A stretch of DNA of 64,000 bases from Channa striata. Lineage: Eukaryota; Chordata; Actinopteri; Anabantiformes; Channidae. Below are positions 61,401 through 64,000 of the stretch, in pieces. Made by a program: the position numbers and the translations under genes. A model generated the notes under the pieces. That model made no database searches. It worked only from the letters and a program-made list of their open reading frames with translations, and was not told where the DNA came from. Position 1 is the first letter of the stretch, and each line of letters begins with the position of its first letter. The DNA lies in assembly GCA_033026295.1 (NCBI GenBank), contig CM065172.1, positions 13,759,165 to 13,823,164 of the forward strand, read 5' to 3'.

Positions 61401-62904
61401 TAGGTCATGATGCATGAGTACACTATAGACCCAATTCTGTATTGTTTTTCTAGGGCAACTCAGCTATTAACTTAATCTGTGATGATAGGAGATCAATCAC
61501 TGTTTAGCCATCACAACCTAAACTAGTTGATGTGAGTGTCACACCTGATATATTCTGTCAAGACGATTTGCTGTTTTCTGCATCCTTTGCTTAATTTTTC
61601 TCCTCTCCTTCATTAATTGCAGTAAGATGTTCGCTGGGCATACACAAGGTAATCAAGTTGACCCTGTTCCAATTTCCTAAAATAATTCTTGTGTTTGCTG
61701 CACTTTTCCAAAAGATAGATAGCTTTGGGAATTTCGAGGCTCCTCTTCTCATAAATCATTGTCTGAGGGGGAGATATAAGCGAGCTGGGGGAACATGGTG
61801 GGTACATGGATGGGGAGGGGCTGAACAAGAGCATATAGGTAACGGTATGGTGGGAGGATGCGGCAAAGGGCAGTAGAAGGATTTTGTAAAAACTTATAAG
61901 AATGACACAAGGTCAGATGGTTATCTTAGGCAGTGCAGTGACATCATAAAAGAGCAAGGCAGGTGCAGGTCTGCTGACAGAGTGAGTGACTGAGCGACTG
62001 GCACAATGACCTCAAAAGACTTTCTGCATTACATTTTTCACCCAGCCCTACAAAACAGTTCTTTGCCTCTCTCCAGCTGCCCATTTCATTGCTACTTCGG
62101 CCTATTTAGGTCACTGTGGTGTTCTGGCAGTTCTCAGTGAGGGTCTCTCTCGCTAAAAATGTGTCACAATGTCTCACCATCTCTTGACATGCCAACAGAG
62201 AGGCATTTCTTGAAACGGCAGTGCTGGCACCGGTTTCGGTTCATGCGCATGATTAGACAGTTCTCGTTCTTCACGCACATCTTGTAGTTGATGTTCTGTT
62301 GGATGCTGCGGCGGAAAAAACCCTGAAACAAAACAAATATGTGCCGAACATGAAACTGGTGCAGCGAAAGCAACACAATCATTTCACATGATTTCTCGGA
62401 GTGGGGGGTTTACCTTGCAACCTTCACATGCGTGCACCCCATAGTGGAAACCAGATGCAATGTCCCCACAGACTTTGCAAAGCAGGACCATTCCACCTGT
62501 CTCTGCGAATGTGTAAACAGGGAGTTAGATAAGCTGCAAAAACTTGGATAAGCATATTTGTCATTATCTTGCACGTTAACAGTAAGGAAACTAACTGGTG
62601 AATGTTCCAGCAAATCCGCATGGCCTCTTTCCTGCGATGGGGTGTGCATAGGTTTGCTGTGGAGTGGCTGCTACTGAGGGACCACTGTAGACCTCTGGGA
62701 ACTGGAATACGAGTTTGGAGGATGGGGTGGTGCACCCAGCTGCCTTCTGTTTTAACGCCCCAATTTCTGTAAAGGTAACCTCCTCTGGAGATGAGGGCTG
62801 GGAGTGTGAAGAAGGTGACTGTGTTTGGTACCCGCTGGAGGGGCTGCCGGGGCTCGGGCTGGCGCTGCCAGAGGAGCCTGCGTACAGGATGACTCCTCCT
62901 CCTC
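58411..62904 (-). CDS. nr1d4: Rev-erb nuclear receptor (NR1D group), 7 coding exons, first exon missing
   Basis: Exons in transcript order: 62904-62596, 62502-62414, 62322-62178, 59908-59343, 59226-59041, 58918-58708, 58607-58411; all phases agree. The visible part opens with GGGVILYAGSSGSASPSPG, the Rev-erb N-terminal motif. The zinc-finger domain follows (CKVCGDIASGFHYGVHACEG; NRCQHCRFKKC), with the C-terminal extension SRDAVRFGRIPKREK. Then come a long hinge and the ligand-binding domain (EIWESFSQCFTPAVKEVVEF; VLMVRFCTLFN). The last residues, HSDKLLAFRIDP, lack an AF-2 helix, as in Rev-erbs, which repress constitutively through NCoR. Heme ligands appear kept: Cys in VLACPLN and His in NNLHSDK. 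Rev-erbs bind RORE sites and repress bmal1-type clock genes. The nr1d4 symbol rests on 12q13-like neighbours; nr1d1 or nr1d2 is possible. The first coding exon, which must end one base into a codon, was not found. Confidence 0.9.
59909..62177 (-). other. nr1d4: intron between DNA-binding and hinge exons of the Rev-erb gene
   Basis: A 2.3-kb intron splits the DNA-binding extension (GAT G / CT GTA). It contains a RORE-like CCAAGTAGGTCA at 61396-61407, one base off the usual consensus, which could allow feedback by Rev-erb or ROR proteins. No mobile element or exon was recognised. Confidence 0.5.
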
Positions 62905-64000
62905 CTGGAGATAAGGGAACAAAAGGAGGAAATCAGACCCCTAAATCACACATTAAAAGAATACAATGTCATTCATGTATCAAAAGAAATGGGGTAGATT
63001 TTTCTTTTATATATTCGAGCTTGCCATCCACGTTTCCTTAGAAACAGATGTGTTACTCCACAGTGTTGGGTGTGCTGTGATGTAATGTTGCACAACCTCA
63101 CAACAGCTCTGAGAATTTGCAGCGTTGTTGCCTCATCCTGAATGTGTAATAGTCGTAATGGTGGCGCAGAATAAAGCAGGCGCTATAAATACTGCCGGTG
63201 GCAGAGCAACGGAGCAGGCGTCCACTGGAAGCGCCGACGTTAGGCAAATCATTCCTGCGTCACGCCAGTGCAATATTGATATGGGCAGAGATGTGGAATG
63301 CTTTGTCGTTCAGCTGCGGTTGTTCACTTTCGCTTCCTGCACGGACCCCCCCCCCTCTCCCGCCTCTCGCACGTCTAGTCATGCGTTGTGGATGAGCTGA
63401 GACACGGCCTCACGTGTCTGCGGGGTCTGCCGCCGCCTCCGCTCCAATAATAGCCTTGCTCCCCTGGCACCGTGCCCAGCGCCAGCTAACAGCACGACAC
63501 CTGACCGCCGCCTCACATGCATGGACTCCTGACACGGTTACTGTACGGCCCGCACCAAATCCGCAGTGTCGTGCTGACATATCCAACAATCTTAAGTCAG
63601 ATGTGCGTTTAGAAACACACGCAGCGGGAAGCTCCACATGCGTGATGTGGCACCAAGTCTCAGCAGCTGCTGTTCATGCGCCACCAACAGTCAGAGAATG
63701 AGAGTCACGTTTTTGCAAAGGAAAGTTTCCACTGTACAGACCTGCCTGCTCTATTAATGTACAGTAAACCCCAATTGAGAGATTCTATCTATTTTCCATA
63801 TTAAAGACGATGAAATACAAAAACATCTAATTTAATGCAATGTGCACAAGTGCAGCAGGCTTGTCCCTGCGTCCCTGTGTTGTCCTTTGCTGTAAGGTTT
63901 GGCTCCAATGTTTTGATAATCCCTCAACCAGCACGTGTTGGTGGATTTGTTGACTCATGCCAGAGCCATAGACAGACACAGCAGATCCAGGCCTGAGCTT
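62905..64000 (-). promoter_or_regulatory. nr1d4: upstream region or intron 1 of the Rev-erb gene, with E-boxes
   Basis: The first coding exon should lie here or beyond the right edge. Scanning minus-strand ATG-donor pairs gave none with the needed phase and a plausible start. The stretch from 63180 to 63700 is CpG-rich like a promoter and holds a CACGTG E-box at 63411-63416; a second is at 63932-63937. In mammals Rev-erb genes are driven by CLOCK-BMAL1 through such sites, so the placement fits, but binding is inferred. Confidence 0.4.

Overview
The window is nuclear DNA of a teleost fish, probably a percomorph-like species with a fairly compact genome. The genes are vertebrate and split by GT-AG introns. 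The mobile DNA is typical of teleosts: decayed Tc1-like transposons, tRNA-derived SINEs and long CA microsatellites. The gene set (lrp1, rbms2, senp1, faim2, mfsd5, plus a Rev-erb receptor) corresponds to human 12q13, with order rearranged. The species cannot be told from sequence alone.

Layout. 1-15300: 5' end of lrp1 on the minus strand (exon 2 at 4096-4236, exon 1 at 14535-14607), then its CpG-rich promoter. 15300-20760: intergenic. 20854-35900: complete rbms2 on the plus strand, 13 coding exons, head-to-head with lrp1; one base appears to be missing in exon 7. 35901-39997: convergent 3' UTRs of rbms2 and senp1. 39998-45964: complete senp1 (minus, 18 coding exons) with a decayed Tc1 element and a SINE in its introns. 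48831-53404: complete faim2 (minus, 12 coding exons). 54709-56157: mfsd5 (minus, one main coding exon, with a possible extra in-frame upstream exon to 56337). 58411-62904: a Rev-erb nuclear receptor, probably nr1d4 (minus, 7 coding exons seen, first coding exon not found).

This is ordinary eukaryotic chromosome, not an operon. The genes act in separate processes: endocytosis, RNA binding, SUMO removal, apoptosis control, membrane transport and heme-dependent circadian repression. I found no clearly new biological system. The points most worth checking are the rbms2 exon 7 frameshift, the in-frame upstream exon of mfsd5 behind a 57-nt intron, a near-perfect 36-bp-arm hairpin in lrp1 intron 1, and CTCF-like motifs in convergent orientation around the rbms2 promoter. 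Exon limits were set by hand from splice signals, reading-frame continuity and family similarity recalled from memory; no alignment was run.
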